A stretch of DNA of 64,000 bases from NCBI GenBank assembly GCA_034231615.1, contig CM067307.1:2972647-3036646 (forward strand), in the 5' to 3' direction. The translations under genes were made by a program, and so were the position numbers. Origin of the DNA: Meghimatium bilineatum (Eukaryota > Mollusca > Gastropoda > Stylommatophora > Philomycidae). Of the stretch, positions 10,668 to 22,285 are shown in pieces (within the stretch, counting starts at the first letter, position 1; every line of letters begins with the position of its first letter). The notes below the pieces were generated by a model. It saw nothing but the letters and a program-made list of their open reading frames with translations, was not told the origin of the DNA and did no database searches.

Positions 10668-11372
10668 ATCAGGGCACCCAACTACTACGCTGCATCAGGG
10701 CACCCAACTACTGTGCTGCATCAGGGCACCAAACTACTGCGCAGCATCAGGGCACCCAACTACTGCGCTACATCAGGGCACCCAACTACTAGACTGCATC
10801 AGGGCACCCAACTACTGGGCTGCATCAGGGCACCCAACTACTGCGCTGTATCAGGGCACCCAACTACTGCGCTGCATCAGGGCACCCAACTACTGCGTTG
10901 CATCAGGGCACCCAACTACTGCGCTGCATCAGGGCACCCAACTACTGCGCTGCATCAGGGCACCCAACTACTGCGTTGCATCAGGGCACCCAACTACTGC
11001 GTTGCATCAGGGCACCCAACTACTAGGCTGCATCCGGGCACCCAACTACTAGGCTGCATCAGGGCACCCAACTACTGGGCTGCATCAGGGCACCCAACTA
11101 CTGGCTGCATCAGGGCACCCAACTACTGGGCTGCATCAGGGCACCCAACTACTGGGCTGCATCAGGGCACCCAACTACTGGCTGCATCAGGGCACCCAAC
11201 TACTAGGCTGCATCAGGGCACCCAACTACTGGGCTGCATCAGGGCACCCAACTACTGGGCTGCATCAGGGCACCCAACTACTGGGCTGCATCAGGGGACC
11301 CAACTACTAGGCTGCATCAGGGCACCCAACTACTAGGCTGCATCAGGGCACCCAACTACTGGGCTGCATCAT
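10668..11372 (+). repeat. Minisatellite, 26-bp unit, about 27 copies
   Basis: Unit ATCAGGGCACCCAACTACTG followed by CGCTGC or GGCTGC. Early units carry GCG, later ones GGG or AGG, and two lack 2 bp. Two overlapping forward frames (147 and 207 codons) stay open because the unit lacks stops. Confidence 0.95.
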
Positions 11373-11517
11373 CTCTCGACATTTATAAATACCACATTGT
11401 CTAACACCATTAATAGTTCACAAGTTAATTGGTGCTAAAGGTCATCCAATCAGTTTCTTTTGTACATTGCCATTATTATTATCACGTTTTGAAAACTATA
11501 TCTATAGTCATGTGGTC

Positions 11518-11824
11518 ATGTCTCTCCACTGTTTCAGTATGCTTAAGGTCACCCAATCATGTCTCTCCACTGTTTCAGTATGCTTAAGATCACCCAATCA
11601 TCTCTCCACTGTTTTATTATGCGTAAGGTCACCCAATCATATCTCTTCACTTTTCTATTATGCTTAAGGTCACCCAATCATGTCTCTCCACTGTTTCAGT
11701 ATGCTTAAGGTCACCCAATCATATCTCTTCACTTTTCTATTATGCTTAAGGTCACCCAATCATGTCTCTCCACTGTTTCAGTATGCTTAAGGTCACCCAA
11801 TCATATCTCTCCACTGTTTCATTA
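11518..11824 (+). repeat. Minisatellite, 41-bp unit, about 8 copies
   Basis: Unit starts CATGTCTCTCCACTGTTTCA and ends TTAAGGTCACCCAAT. Two unit types alternate (CATGTCTCTCCACTG and CATATCTCTTCACTT), indicating an 82-bp dimer in the 3' half. Confidence 0.9.
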
Positions 11825-12924
11825 TTTATTCACGGATTATGATTCTGACATCACATTCTTCTGTACTTTAACTTGTTTTATTCAAGTCTCTTTGATTCAG
11901 TTGTTATTGTAATCTTTATTTAATTAACATTTGTTTTAGATTATTGGACTTTTGGTATGTAAGTCATCCGTATGTTGATAAAGCACCTCTGTTTTTTTTC
12001 CTTGAGTTAGTCCAGCTTGCTTTCTGTTGTATTGCATTTTGGTTTTCTAGTTTTTATGTGGGTTCTCAAATTTTTAATTATTTTTTTAATTTTAATTTTG
12101 TTTGGTTCTACTTTTGGTTGGATTTATCATTATTCCGTAGTTATCTTCGTAATTGCTGCAAAGCAAACAATTTAACTGTTATCTCCTTTTTGTGTCAGAA
12201 ACAAGTTTCTTTTGATACTGCTCTTGTCATCTGGAAGTCGTTATGACAGTTCTTGAAAGTTGATAGTGATTATTTAGAAACTACACACATTGACGGCATA
12301 TAAACATTTTTGAGTGAAATGAAGCCTCCTTGATCTCAAAAGCGGTATACAAAAACTTCTTTAGACATGAAATGGAGATAACAGTTAAATGGTTTACTTT
12401 TCCCACTATTGTAAGGGTGTGTACCAATGGTTAATATTCTATAGTGCTATGTAGTTTGTTGAAGTGGTTTATCTGTTTTGTTGTGACATTGTGTACCATT
12501 GTTATCATTTACACATGCTAACTAGACCTGAAAGGGAAACAAGACTAGTACCACTGTGACCTGCCATGCATGTTGTACAAGGGGGCTAAACATGATTAAG
12601 TGTGTTGTGTTTTCTACTCCATACATTTGAATTTCACACAGCAGCGACACACAATACCATGCCTGATGAAATCACATGCATACACTAAGATGTAGAAATT
12701 ATTGCCAAGATATCAAAAATAAAAGGACACAAGATATTCTGTTCCTTTGACATATTCTGTTATCTGGCAGGAGTACAACGCTTGAAACAGTCACACTCTA
12801 GTCAACCCAGTAATGCAAGTGGGTACCCTTACTCAGTCTATTGGGGAATAAATGCTGTGAGGAAGAACATGGATCAATCTTGTACAATAAGCAATACATT
12901 TAAGTTTTGTTACTATTTGGTAGA

Positions 12925-13220
12925 GTACAGCTGGAGAGAAGAATACAGGGCTTTGAAAACAAATCTCACAGACAAATATTGTGCATCAATTATACAAAAC
13001 ATAAAACCAACAGATGCATGAGAAACAAAATAAATGCTCTAACAGGTTAAAAACATCTCCTGGCAGTAGTGAAATGTCACAAACTTGGTGTGGTTTGGAC
13101 ATGTGATGAAGCACATTACCCACTTACAAAACTGTCTTACAGGGAAAAGTTGGGGTTAGAAGAAAAAGAGCAGGACAAAGGAAAGTGCAGATTGATGATA
13201 TAAAAAATAGAACAGATTGA
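12925..13220 (+). pseudogene. LINE C-terminal tail, decayed, copy 1 of 2
   Basis: From 12935 the translation reads ERRIQGFENKSHRQILCINY, then TKHKTNRCMRNKINALT and HLLAVVKCHKLG, parallel to the 7.4-kb copy. It breaks by frameshift before the FGHV motif. It lies just before a second copy of the same module. Confidence 0.75.
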
Positions 13221-13289
13221 ATATTTTTCACACTGGCGATTTTATGAGGCATGTTGGAATTTTTGTGTTGATGTTTCCAAATTGGCACT

Positions 13290-13545
13290 TCTATGACACT
13301 GAAAGGTTATGATAATGGTCAACAAAACAATCTGCTGGTAGTAGTGCAACATTGCAAACTTGTGTGGTTTGGCCATGTTATAAGATATGATACCCTTTTT
13401 CAATACTATCCTTCGAACACTTTGAGAATGAGAAAAGAAGAGGGAAAAGGAAAGTATGGATTGATAATATTAAAAATTGGACTGGATGATTATTTCACAA
13501 TGATGATTTTCCAAGACATGGCAGGATTATTACATTGATGTTTGT
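13290..13545 (+). pseudogene. LINE C-terminal tail, decayed, copy 2 of 2
   Basis: An open stretch reads NNLLVVVQHCKLVWFGHVIR then YDTLF and KEEGKGKYGL, the LLAVVKRRKLAWFGHVTRHD module with a degenerate GRRRGRQRK segment. It is in the same orientation as copy 1 about 100 bp upstream, so this is a tandem or nested pair. Confidence 0.75.
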
Positions 13546-13774
13546 AAAGAAGCCCTGAGGATTATGAGTTTGATGATGATTAGACTACACCTCACCGCAG
13601 AATGAGGTACCATAGGACCACCTTTTCTACCTGGCTTCCCCCTGTCTGTGTATTATTGCTAAGAGGCAGAATTGGTTCCCCATTGTTATTTCGTATTTGT
13701 TTCACGTAGTTTTTTTGTGTGTTCCTTTTTACATTCTATTTTTATGTACTATATAATTTGTTTAGAATACCATA

Positions 13775-13915
13775 CTTCCAAAGTTGGATGTGTCAGACCA
13801 TTGGCACTATTAAAACTGCACACAATACATTTTATTCTGGACTACATCCTGTTGGAAAACTTGTAGGTCACAAGGTCACATGAGAGATCCAACAGGGGTT
13901 TGAGAAGGATACACC
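13775..13915 (+). repeat. Interspersed repeat R3
   Basis: CCAAAGTTGGATGTGTCAGA, CTGGACTACATCCTGTTGGA, GAGAGATCCAACAGGGGTTT. Same order at 18555-18690, and worn or inverted copies at 195-340, 16080-16180, 27905-28040 and 46740-46825. Probably the 3' UTR of one LINE family or a separate short element. Confidence 0.65.
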
Positions 13916-14729
13916 TGAACTATACTGATCTTTTAGTTTTAAACTGGGTGTCTATTAACCAGAGATTGACAGAAAATGTGGCTACTTTTACACACAAGAT
14001 AATTTTATTACCAGATATAGGCCAGTAGCTCAATTAAAGGGAGTTAAATAAGAAATACCAATGGAGATAAGAACTGACTTAAATAAATTAGTAGACCATT
14101 CACATTACCAAGACAAACAACAGTATCACATTGAAAGGGGGAAAAATTGCCATGAGGTGGGCAATAAATATGTCTTGTTCAGACACACCTACTATGGAAG
14201 ACTAAGAAATGAACATTTTAACTACAAGTTTCAAGTGTGAGCAATACTAGCATAAAACTGGAACCACAATTTATCACATTTGTTTATTTGTTTGTTTATC
14301 AAGTGGTGAGAATGTTTGCTTTGCCATAGATGGTTTCTCTGACCACACACTAGTTAGTCAGCTGAAATAATTATTACCTGCTGATAATTATTGCTATCAT
14401 GTATTGAAGGGAAACATTGACAGGGAATATGGGAAAGTTTGTTTCATGCATAGAGGAAAAGATAATTTGGAAGAAGGGAAAGATTTTCTATTTAGAAGGG
14501 AGAAGTTAGCTTGGAGGATAGAGAAGTTTGTTGATGAAAAGGAAAGTTAGCTAGAGGGTTGAAAATATTTGCTATGAAAAAGGAAAAGTTAGTTGGGAGA
14601 AAGAGATATAAATTGTGTGACGGGAAAGTAAACTAAGATAAATGGAAAACTGAACTAGAATAAATGGAAAAGTGAACTAAGATAATAGGAATAGTTAGGG
14701 TTTAGTGAAACGTTAAGTAGCGTGTGAGG

Positions 14730-14870
14730 ACATGTTAACTAGGGTGATAAAAATGCTAATGATGGGAAATAGAAATATTAACTAGGGTGATGGGAAATGT
14801 TAACTAGGGTGAGAGAAAATGTTAACTAGGGTGAAGAGAAATATTAACTAGGGTGATGGGAAATGTCATC
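14730..14870 (+). repeat. Degenerate minisatellite, 20-24-bp unit
   Basis: Units of type GTTAACTAGGGTGATGGGAA; older, more worn units (GGGAAAGTTAGCT) extend back to about 14400. Confidence 0.75.
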
Positions 14871-15734
14871 TGGGAAGTTGAGCGCCAGTAGTCTAGAAAG
14901 AGACTCCCAAGGAAGTCAGGCATATTATTGAGATTGAAATCCTGACAAAACTACATGATGTGTGATGTGATTACCTGTAGCAATTAACAGTCAATGTTAC
15001 TGCATCATGTTTGACATGCTAACACAGAAACCTGTTAGTTTGACTAACTAATAACACTGAATTTTGTGGAGTATCTGAATGTGATTCCTGATGTAGTATT
15101 TGATCACTATGTTGTTATATTATTTGTAATTGCTTTCTGTGTTTTATTTCCCCTCATTGTAACTCCTACCGGTTATTTTGACTTCCAAAGGGAAAAGTGA
15201 GTACACATTTAAAAGTACGTAGATTTATATCATTTTTTTCAAATTTGTGTTCAGTGTTGTTTGTTTTTTATGTTATAAATATTTGAAATCAAGGATTCTC
15301 AACATGGTACAGTAAATGGTCTTGGGTAATCCTCTAGGAGGTGTTTACTGGTTGGCTAGTAGTTATTCTTTGTTGTTCTGCGTCCAGTCTCTGATGACCA
15401 AATGAGTATTCATGTAATTTCCACTGGGAGCATGAAGTATGTTCATTGTGCTGCCAGTTTCACACCGGAGCTGTATTTGTTTGCGCCTTCTGGCCCAGCA
15501 CAAAGTTTTTGGCATTGTTGGCTAGTTGTGTTATTCAGGGGACGGAATCTACTTAGAACAAGTGGTTCTTTATTAGAATGCTCTGAATTTTTGAATCTTG
15601 ATAACACATTTAAACAATCTTTAATGTCTCTTGTCTATTGCAACTTGTCCTGTTATTTGCAACCATGCCTTTCATTACTAATTTTTCCATGCTGTTTTGT
15701 CTCTTGATGTTAATAATTTCAGTGTTCTTGTTAT

Positions 15735-15960
15735 AATGTTGTTTAGGAGTCAATCCTCTTTAGGATGCAATCTTCTAACTATGTTTTAGAAGCCAATCCT
15801 CTAACTATTATCTGGAAGCTAATCTTCTAACTATTATTTAGGAGTTAATCATCTAGCTATTGTTTAGGATCCAATTCTGTAACTACATTTTATGAGCTAA
15901 TCATCTTAACTATTGATTAGGAACTAATCATCTTAACTATTGTTTAGGAGCTAATTATGT
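15735..15960 (+). repeat. Degenerate tandem repeat, about 31-bp unit
   Basis: Units of type TTTAGGAGCCAATCCTCTAAC. They resemble the last part of the 38-bp array unit at 2873, and the flank 15395-15475 resembles that array's left flank. Confidence 0.7.
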
Positions 15961-16179
15961 AACTAGCAATATATTTGTCAAAGTAAAAGTATAGACTATG
16001 AGGAAAATTAATTGACTGGGGAAATTTAATAAAAGTAAATGATATTCTTTGAGAAGTCAGATTTGTTGGGTCATTGTTGCATGTAAGTGCATCTCTGTTA
16101 TCTGGACTATATCATGCTGGAAATCTAGTAGGACTATTGTTCTGTTATATGGGAGATCCAGCAGGAGTTTGGCAACAAC

Positions 16180-16345
16180 AATGTTTGTGATATTTGGTGC
16201 AGAAAGATCTCATTTCATCTCTATCCTCTACCATCCTGATGCATTTGGAAACTGCACACTCTGTCCAGTCCTCGATATTATCCAGCAATGTCTTCTTTCG
16301 GCTACCTTATCTTCTTGCACCCTCCTCCGTACCTTGAAGAATATC
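16180..16345 (-). pseudogene. LINE C-terminal tail, decayed
   Basis: Minus strand reads KKTLLDNIEDWTECAVSKCI then RMVEDRDEMRS, matching the RKTLLDNI.DWTG..V.EC...AEDR..WRS terminus of non-LTR elements. The adjoining 16080-16180 corresponds to the interspersed repeat found at 13775 and 18550, which may be the 3' UTR of this family. Confidence 0.75.
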
Positions 16346-16382
16346 TCTTGTTGACAAGTAATGTCTCATCACATATCAATAC

Positions 16383-16702
16383 CACCGGAGTTGACCAAGT
16401 TTCACCATTGTTAACTAACACCGGAGTTGACCAAGTTTCACCATTGTTAACTAACACCGGAGTTGACCAAGTTTCACCATTGTTAACTAACACCGGAGTT
16501 GACCAAGTTTCACCATTGTTAACTAACACCGGAGTTGACCACGTTTCACCATTGTTAACTAACACCGGAGTTGACCAAGTTTCACCATTGTTAACTAACA
16601 CCGGAGTTGACCAAGTTTCACCATTGTTAACTAACACCGGAGTTGACCACGTTTCACCATTGTTAACTAACACCGGAGTTGACCAAGTTTCACCATGTTA
16701 AC
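16383..16702 (+). repeat. Minisatellite, 36-bp unit, 9 copies
   Basis: Unit CACCGGAGTTGACCAAGTTT followed by CACCATTGTTAACTAA. Because 36 is divisible by 3, both strands stay open with 12-residue periods (GVDQVSPLLTNT forward). Only an AAG/ACG variant differs, so the array is young. Confidence 0.95.
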
Positions 16703-17514
16703 ATACAAGCATGCAGATCCCCCCTCCTGAATAAATTATAATGACTTTTAGTATTAGGAATAAACGCAAAAGATGGACCCACCCGCCAGACCCACCCACA
16801 GAAAATCTAATGAAAACAAAGCAATTGTGCAGAATAATTGGAGAATTATGCATTTTTAAGCAAGCAACTCCTCCCTCCCCACACACATACACACACGCAC
16901 ACAATGCGTACATCAAATGGGACTCTTAACACATGATGATATTTAAATGAACAATATAGTAAACCTCTAGTGTATGACTGTGTTAGTAGCATAAGCAGCT
17001 GGTCATCTTTCCCTGCATGGTTAACATAGCGCAGAAATCTGGGACAACCTTCCCATGTTGAGATCCTTGATATGCATGAATATTGTACCCTTCTTTTGGG
17101 GACCTTGTTGTGTGTCAGTGATTGCCAAAGTAATCATATATTATCATAAATAACTACAACTATGCTCCATATATAACTACAGCTGTGTTTCATATATAAC
17201 CACAGCTGTGCTCCATAAATAACGCTTGTTAACTTACTAACCACATAATCAAGAGTAATGTGCTCCTGATGTTACGTTATATTATCTATTAGCCCTGTTC
17301 ACCAACATCATGTGTGCTATGAAATCTCATCTTATGCAGAAGGCTTTATAACAACAGAGCACAGCACCATAGCACCAGCAAGAGCTAAAGATATATTGTC
17401 TAATACATTTTTGTGTGAAGATTATTTTATTTATAGAAATGAATTTTGCAAAATTGTTTTGCACATTTTGTGTTGATACCCGGCTTTTTCAGTCATTTTC
17501 TTGTCTGGTAATTC

Positions 17515-17760
17515 TCAAATTCCTGCAGATTAGCAGAACATAGTCTGGAGAATATAGTGATTTGTGTCATAGTTTACAGCTTTGCTATGATATCTGCAAC
17601 TTTCGGTCTGACACATCCGACTTCAGCATGACTTCTGAGTCACTTTACCCTATAATGGAATGGGGCATCCTACTCAACCCCATAACCTTCTTAGTTGTCA
17701 CTTATGACATACATGGAAGGTAAACAGTGTTGCCATTCTTTGCTCCCATTTCAAGGCTCC
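17515..17760 (+). repeat. Interspersed repeat R2, copy 1
   Basis: CCTGCAGATTAGCAGAACAT, AGTTTACAGCTTTGCTATGA, ACTTCAGCATGACTTCTGAG, GAAGGTAAACAGTGTTGCCA run in the same order at 25805-26040. A shorter inverted relative may lie near 7200-7340 (TGCTGAAATCTGATGTGT). Confidence 0.6.
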
Positions 17761-18089
17761 TGACAACACACATACTCTGGTTTTATTGATTTGTGAACTG
17801 GCAGTTGTACTTTGATGTATGTAACATGCACACTGGTCCTCCAGTTGTATCCTCCATATCTGATAAGACTAAGTTCTTGTTGAAGACAATATGATAAGAT
17901 GATTTAAATAATTTGGAATTATTCCAGGTGTGAGTAGAACGGAGCACTTTGGGAGTGCAACCAACATGCTACTGGAACCATCAGCATAATATTCTATATT
18001 GTGTGCTTAGAGAGGCTAAGCACATATACGTTTACCCAGAGTGTAGCAACTTTGATTGAGAAAACTATACATAAACTTGATTGTACAGA

Positions 18090-18300
18090 TTTATTTAGCC
18101 TCTTCTATGCCATGTGATCTTGGCTATCATGTCTTTCCAAAGACTTCTATTTCGTGTGCTGTCAATCATTTCTGATACTGATGTTTCCAGTGCTACGATG
18201 CTAAGGTTGTCAAGTATCTTCGCTCTTGGTATTCCCCTACCTCTGCTGCTCTTCAACTTGCCTGTTGTTACAATGTGTTTCATCTTCACTTTTCTCATGA
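18090..18300 (-). pseudogene. LINE C-terminal tail
   Basis: Minus strand: KHIVTTGKLKSSRGRGIPRA then KILDNLS, MIDSTRNRSLWKDMIAK. Same family as the 52.4-kb and 31.5-kb plus-strand copies (HLITTGKIKGRRDRGRQREK). Truncated 5'; no RT core. Confidence 0.75.
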
Positions 18301-18549
18301 TATGTCCACAAAAATGTGGACTGTCTCTTTCTGATGTGGGTAAGCAGCTCTTTTTTTAAAAACTAACTTCTGTCAAGATATTTTCATTAAACTTTTTATC
18401 CATCCACTGTGACAGTATTGCTGTCATTATTACTACTGAATGTTGTGTTTGTATTAGGACTGCGAGTACTTGTGGCTGTGTGAAAATGTTGCATGCACTT
18501 GCTTCTGCCATGATGTATGCAGGGTGAGTTTTTAGTTTACCCATTCTTC

Positions 18550-18690
18550 ATAATGCCAAAGTCGGATGTGTCTGACATTTATGTAAATAAAATGGTGACA
18601 CAATACATTTCTGCTCTCTGGACTACATCCTGTTGGAAATCTAGTAGTAACACTTCTACATGAGAGATTATATGGGAGTTTGAGAATGAA
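18550..18690 (+). repeat. Interspersed repeat R3
   Basis: GCCAAAGTCGGATGTGTCTG, CTGGACTACATCCTGTTGGA, GAGAGATTATATGGGAGTTT match the copy at 13775 in order and spacing. It abuts the tRNA-like segment at 18690, so R3 and the tRNA head could be parts of one SINE. Confidence 0.65.
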
Positions 18691-18780
18691 TGAAAAAAAA
18701 GTTTTTACTTGGAGATGGACCCTTGACCTCAAGACTGTGAGACCAGCGCTCTAACCTCTTGGCCATACACCGTACTATAT
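18690..18780 (-). mobile_element. tRNA-derived SINE head or tRNA pseudogene
   Basis: On the minus strand, TGGCCAAGAGGTTAGAGCGC (A box) and GAGGTCAAGGGTCC (B box) sit at tRNA distance. This is the most tRNA-like segment of the window. The anticodon region CTGGTCTCACAGTCTTGAGG is plausible, but acceptor-stem pairing is not evident, so it is called a relic. Confidence 0.55.
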
Positions 18781-19449
18781 TATATTACATTTCATATAAA
18801 TGTTACATTTGAAAATGCTTACTAAGTGATTGTTATGCCTCAAAGACTAACTGAATAATTCTTATAACTTAGCATTACAAATTCATTAATTATTATTTTA
18901 TATAAACTAACAGAAATACTTGTTATTTCTGTCAACTTACTGGAAATTTACTTTGGTAAGCTATGTTATATTTGAGTTGTAGGAAATGTTTATGTGTCTG
19001 TCAGCTTGTTCACTGCCTTGTATTTTTGTACTCTCCACTTTGTCTTCAGAGTTGCCGACATGTAAGTTAGAACACTTGCACATGTGCCGAGTCGCTGGGA
19101 AGGGGCATTACACCTTATTAGACTTTTTATTTATTTTCCAGTTTCAGAAATGTTACGTGAATTGTATTATGAATAAAATCTCCCACAACCCTTTATTTAG
19201 TAGTGTTATGTTAGGATTATTTTAATACATGATATTTCACATTCTGTGTGCTATTTTACATTGTATTAACTCTGTTTATGCCATCACTGCTAGTCTGGTG
19301 TCGCACTATGTAATGATAAGCTTTTCCATGATAGAAATGCTTCTTTTGGTTTTTTTTAAACATTCTGTGTCTGTCACTGGCACAGACAATTATTATATCA
19401 GGAAACAATTTTCTGTCACTTGCACAAATAATGTTGATGTGACCAATCA

Positions 19450-19658
19450 TTGGAGCCATGTTAAAACATTGGAACCTTGTTGAAATATTGGAGCCTTGTT
19501 GAAATATTGGAGCCTTGTTGAAATATTGGAGCCTTGTTGAAACATTGGAGCCTTGTTGAAACATTGGAACCTTGTTGAAATATTGGAGCCTTGTTGAAAC
19601 ATTGGAGCCTTGTTGAAATATTGGAGCCTTGTTGAAATATTGGAGCCTTGTTGAAACA
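19450..19658 (+). repeat. Minisatellite, 19-bp unit, about 11 copies
   Basis: Unit TTGTTGAAATATTGGAGCC with AAATA/AAACA and GAGCC/GAACC variants. Two antisense frames are open across it. Confidence 0.95.
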
Positions 19659-21244
19659 AGTATTTCAATGAATGGGACATGGAAAAATTGTAATGTTGTG
19701 ATCATCTGCAGTCATTCGAATCTTGTCGAAACAAGTATTTCAAAGAATATGATATGTAAAAAAAACGGGGGGGGGGGAGACACAGAAATCAATAGAGTGA
19801 TGAAGAAATCCATTGACTAATAATGGACATATTGCAATGTGAATGATATTCATAAATGATCACCAGAAAACTATCATAAAATGACAATAAGATGAACTTC
19901 TTGATACATCTGCCCCTTGACATCTGTGCCTCTATGACATCTGTACCCCTATGATATCTGTGATGGATGGAACAAAAATAATAATCAGCAGGGGACTGGC
20001 ATAAGCTGACATGGGGTAGCTGTTTCCTCCATTGATAAAAGATTTTAACTGCATTTAAACTGAAATCCAACAGCTGAAACAGGAAACAGAACAGGGTGAT
20101 AAAGTTTTGCTAATCACAATAGACACACATAACAACACATGGAAATTGACATTTTGACCAGCAGGCCTTTATCAAGAACATATTCACAACATAATATGAC
20201 AAGTAACAATTATGCTGTCCACATTCACATGACATAGCTAAAGATTATTTCCAACATGATAATGTGACCCCCATGGGATTTTATGTACCATGACTTATGC
20301 CCCATGTCATCAATACCCTAGGACATCAGCATCCCATGACATCTGTATCTCATGGCATTAGTACCTTATGGCATCACTACCCTATGTCATATTTGCCTCC
20401 AAGGCATCTGTGTTCATGAACCAGAACAAGGTATTGAAATGAATGAGACGTGGGCATACACGGGTATAAGGTTCTACATTCCTGTTCTTATTCTCCCTTG
20501 TATGTTGACACTGTTTAGTTTTATGCTCTATATTTGTACCATGGCCTATTGTTGGTATATTTATATTTATTATTATGCATGCTACCTAACCCTGTATTTA
20601 TTTGTACTCTTATGTGCCTGCAATGTTTTTATGTATGTGTTTATTTGTACTCTCATGTTCCTGTAATATTTTTTGTGCATTTATTTATACTCTTCTTGTG
20701 TGTATGTAATCTTTTCTTTCTGTTTGTAATTTTATGTCTCTGTAATTTTTGTGTTACTGTAATCTTTGTGTGTCTAATCTTTGTCTCTGTAATCTTCTTT
20801 GTGAGTCTATAATCTTTGGTATCTAAACAGTTACTATCCCCAGGAATCACTGTATAAATAGTTCACGGAGAAGCATGACTCAATTAAGCTATAACTAAAA
20901 CACACAGCTCTTGTTAAACTTCAGCAGTTAGACACTTTTTATGACAATCCTTTAGGACATAGCAAGATATTTCTCCCCTATGTAACCCAGAGCTGTAACC
21001 CAGAGCTGTAACCCAGAGCTGTAATCCAGAGCTCAAGGTGAGCTGGAGGCAACATGATTTTTGAAAAGTTTGATGAAAATACCAACACTCTGCTATCAAT
21101 GTCAAACAGGGTCTGTAGCAGACTCACAGCAAAGTAAATATCATTACATGTGAAACAAAGTGTCTGAGAAAAGTTACATTGGTTAATAAAATAAGAATTG
21201 AAGAGATTAAGAAAGGAGTAGATATAATATCTTGTATTGAACAT

Positions 21245-21410
21245 ATCGAAAGACAGCAAGTAAATGGTTTGGTCATCGTATGAGAATGAACCCAAACAAA
21301 ATATCAATAAAAGGATATAACTAAAGAATATCTGGATATAGAGCCAATGGTAGACCAGTAAAAAATTGTGGACAGAAAACATCAAGATAACCTTGAAAGA
21401 AAAAAAACAT
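21245..21410 (+). pseudogene. LINE C-terminal tail, decayed
   Basis: In mixed frames it reads KWFGHRMRMNPNKISIKGYN, then GYRANGRPVKN, a degenerate WFGH..RM...GRP.K tail. It directly precedes a tail of a different family at 21470, suggesting successive insertions. Confidence 0.55.
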
Positions 21411-21469
21411 GTTCTAAAAGCAAACAAGGCGACACATCTGGCCTTGAAACGACAACTGAGGCACCGGCC

Positions 21470-21690
21470 CCTATGTTTAGGGCATGTGTTGAGCAAAGTA
21501 AAAAAATTTAACATTTAGTAACCACAAGAAAGATCAAGGAGAGAGGAAGCAGAGGAAGACAGTGAAATTTCTAGATGTGTTTTACTTGCATGAAATGTCG
21601 CCAATTGAACTTACTACACAAGAGACAGAGAGTTGTGTAGAAACATAATCACCAATGCCACTTGACATGGCTCTTGATTGATTGATTGAT
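21470..21690 (+). pseudogene. LINE C-terminal tail ending in a GATT repeat
   Basis: Reads HLVTTRKIKERGSRGRQ followed by degenerate ELTTQETES-like sequence and ends in CTTGATTGATTGATTG at about 21672-21697. It corresponds to the 52.4-kb copy, which ends in the same tetranucleotide, so the microsatellite is probably the element's own 3' tail. Confidence 0.65.
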
Positions 21691-21979
21691 TGATTGAACA
21701 CAGACATAAATAGAAATAAACACACCTACAAGCTACCACTACCACTACAAGCATTAAAATGGGTACCAAATGGCAAAAGAAAAAAAGAGGAAGACCAAGA
21801 AATAGTCTTCGTGGCACAACCATCAAAGAGGGTATTGTCTGTGGGTCTCAACAAGATTTACACACAGTAGCATCAGATAGCTCGGACTAGAGAGCTCTGG
21901 TATGTGCCCTGTGCACCATATTCTGTCCTGAAGGAACATAGATAAATAGAATCCCACCCAACTAGGGTCACCTGTTAGG

Positions 21980-22060
21980 GATCTCCATTTTATAATGGGT
22001 AAGCCTTTTGCTTTGCGCTTAAGAGGTCATGGGTTCAAGATCACTTTAGCCCCCCAATAA
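21980..22060 (+). mobile_element. tRNA-like SINE fragment
   Basis: GGGTAAGCCTTTTGCTTTGC followed by GGTCATGGGTTCAAGATCAC gives an A-box remnant and a B-box (GGGTTCAAGAT) at tRNA spacing. No paired acceptor stem is seen. Confidence 0.4.
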
Positions 22061-22119
22061 ATGACATTAACATTTACAATTTTGAATATGCGATCTACAT
22101 GTTTTAATTGACCATTGGC

Positions 22120-22285
22120 AACAAATAGTTGTGCGACATGGGCAATGGCATCCACAAAAGAAAGAAATTGAAGACCTTCTGGACATTCTACTGGAAGAGG
22201 CTGGAGAGCTTACATAACTGAGTGTCTTATAAAATGGCAGTGAGGACATTCTGTATAGACACGTCACATAGATAGATCATTTACT
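22120..22285 (+). pseudogene. LINE 3' tail fragment (same family as 26 kb)
   Basis: Runs parallel to 26085-26235: AAGACCTTCTGGACAT, GAAGAGGCTGGAGAGCTTAC, GGCAGTGAGGACATTCTGT, then CACATAGATAGAT. Frames are broken. It shares the ATAG-type 3' end with its relative. Confidence 0.6.

Noticed and set aside
10609-11336. Two forward frames with GHPTTALHQGTQLL-type repeats
   Set aside because: Derived from the 26-bp minisatellite; intronic and frame-indifferent.
10668-11372. CRISPR-like array
   Set aside because: Units are directly contiguous 26-mers without unique spacers in a eukaryotic intron; the same holds for all other arrays here.
15191-15196. Six-base microexon GGAAAA between CCAAAG and GTGAGT
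   Set aside because: Acceptor tract is weak and a 6-nt exon is too short to distinguish from chance.
18690-18780. Functional tRNA gene on the minus strand
   Set aside because: A and B boxes are present but acceptor and T-stem pairing could not be made convincingly; a SINE head or relic is more likely.
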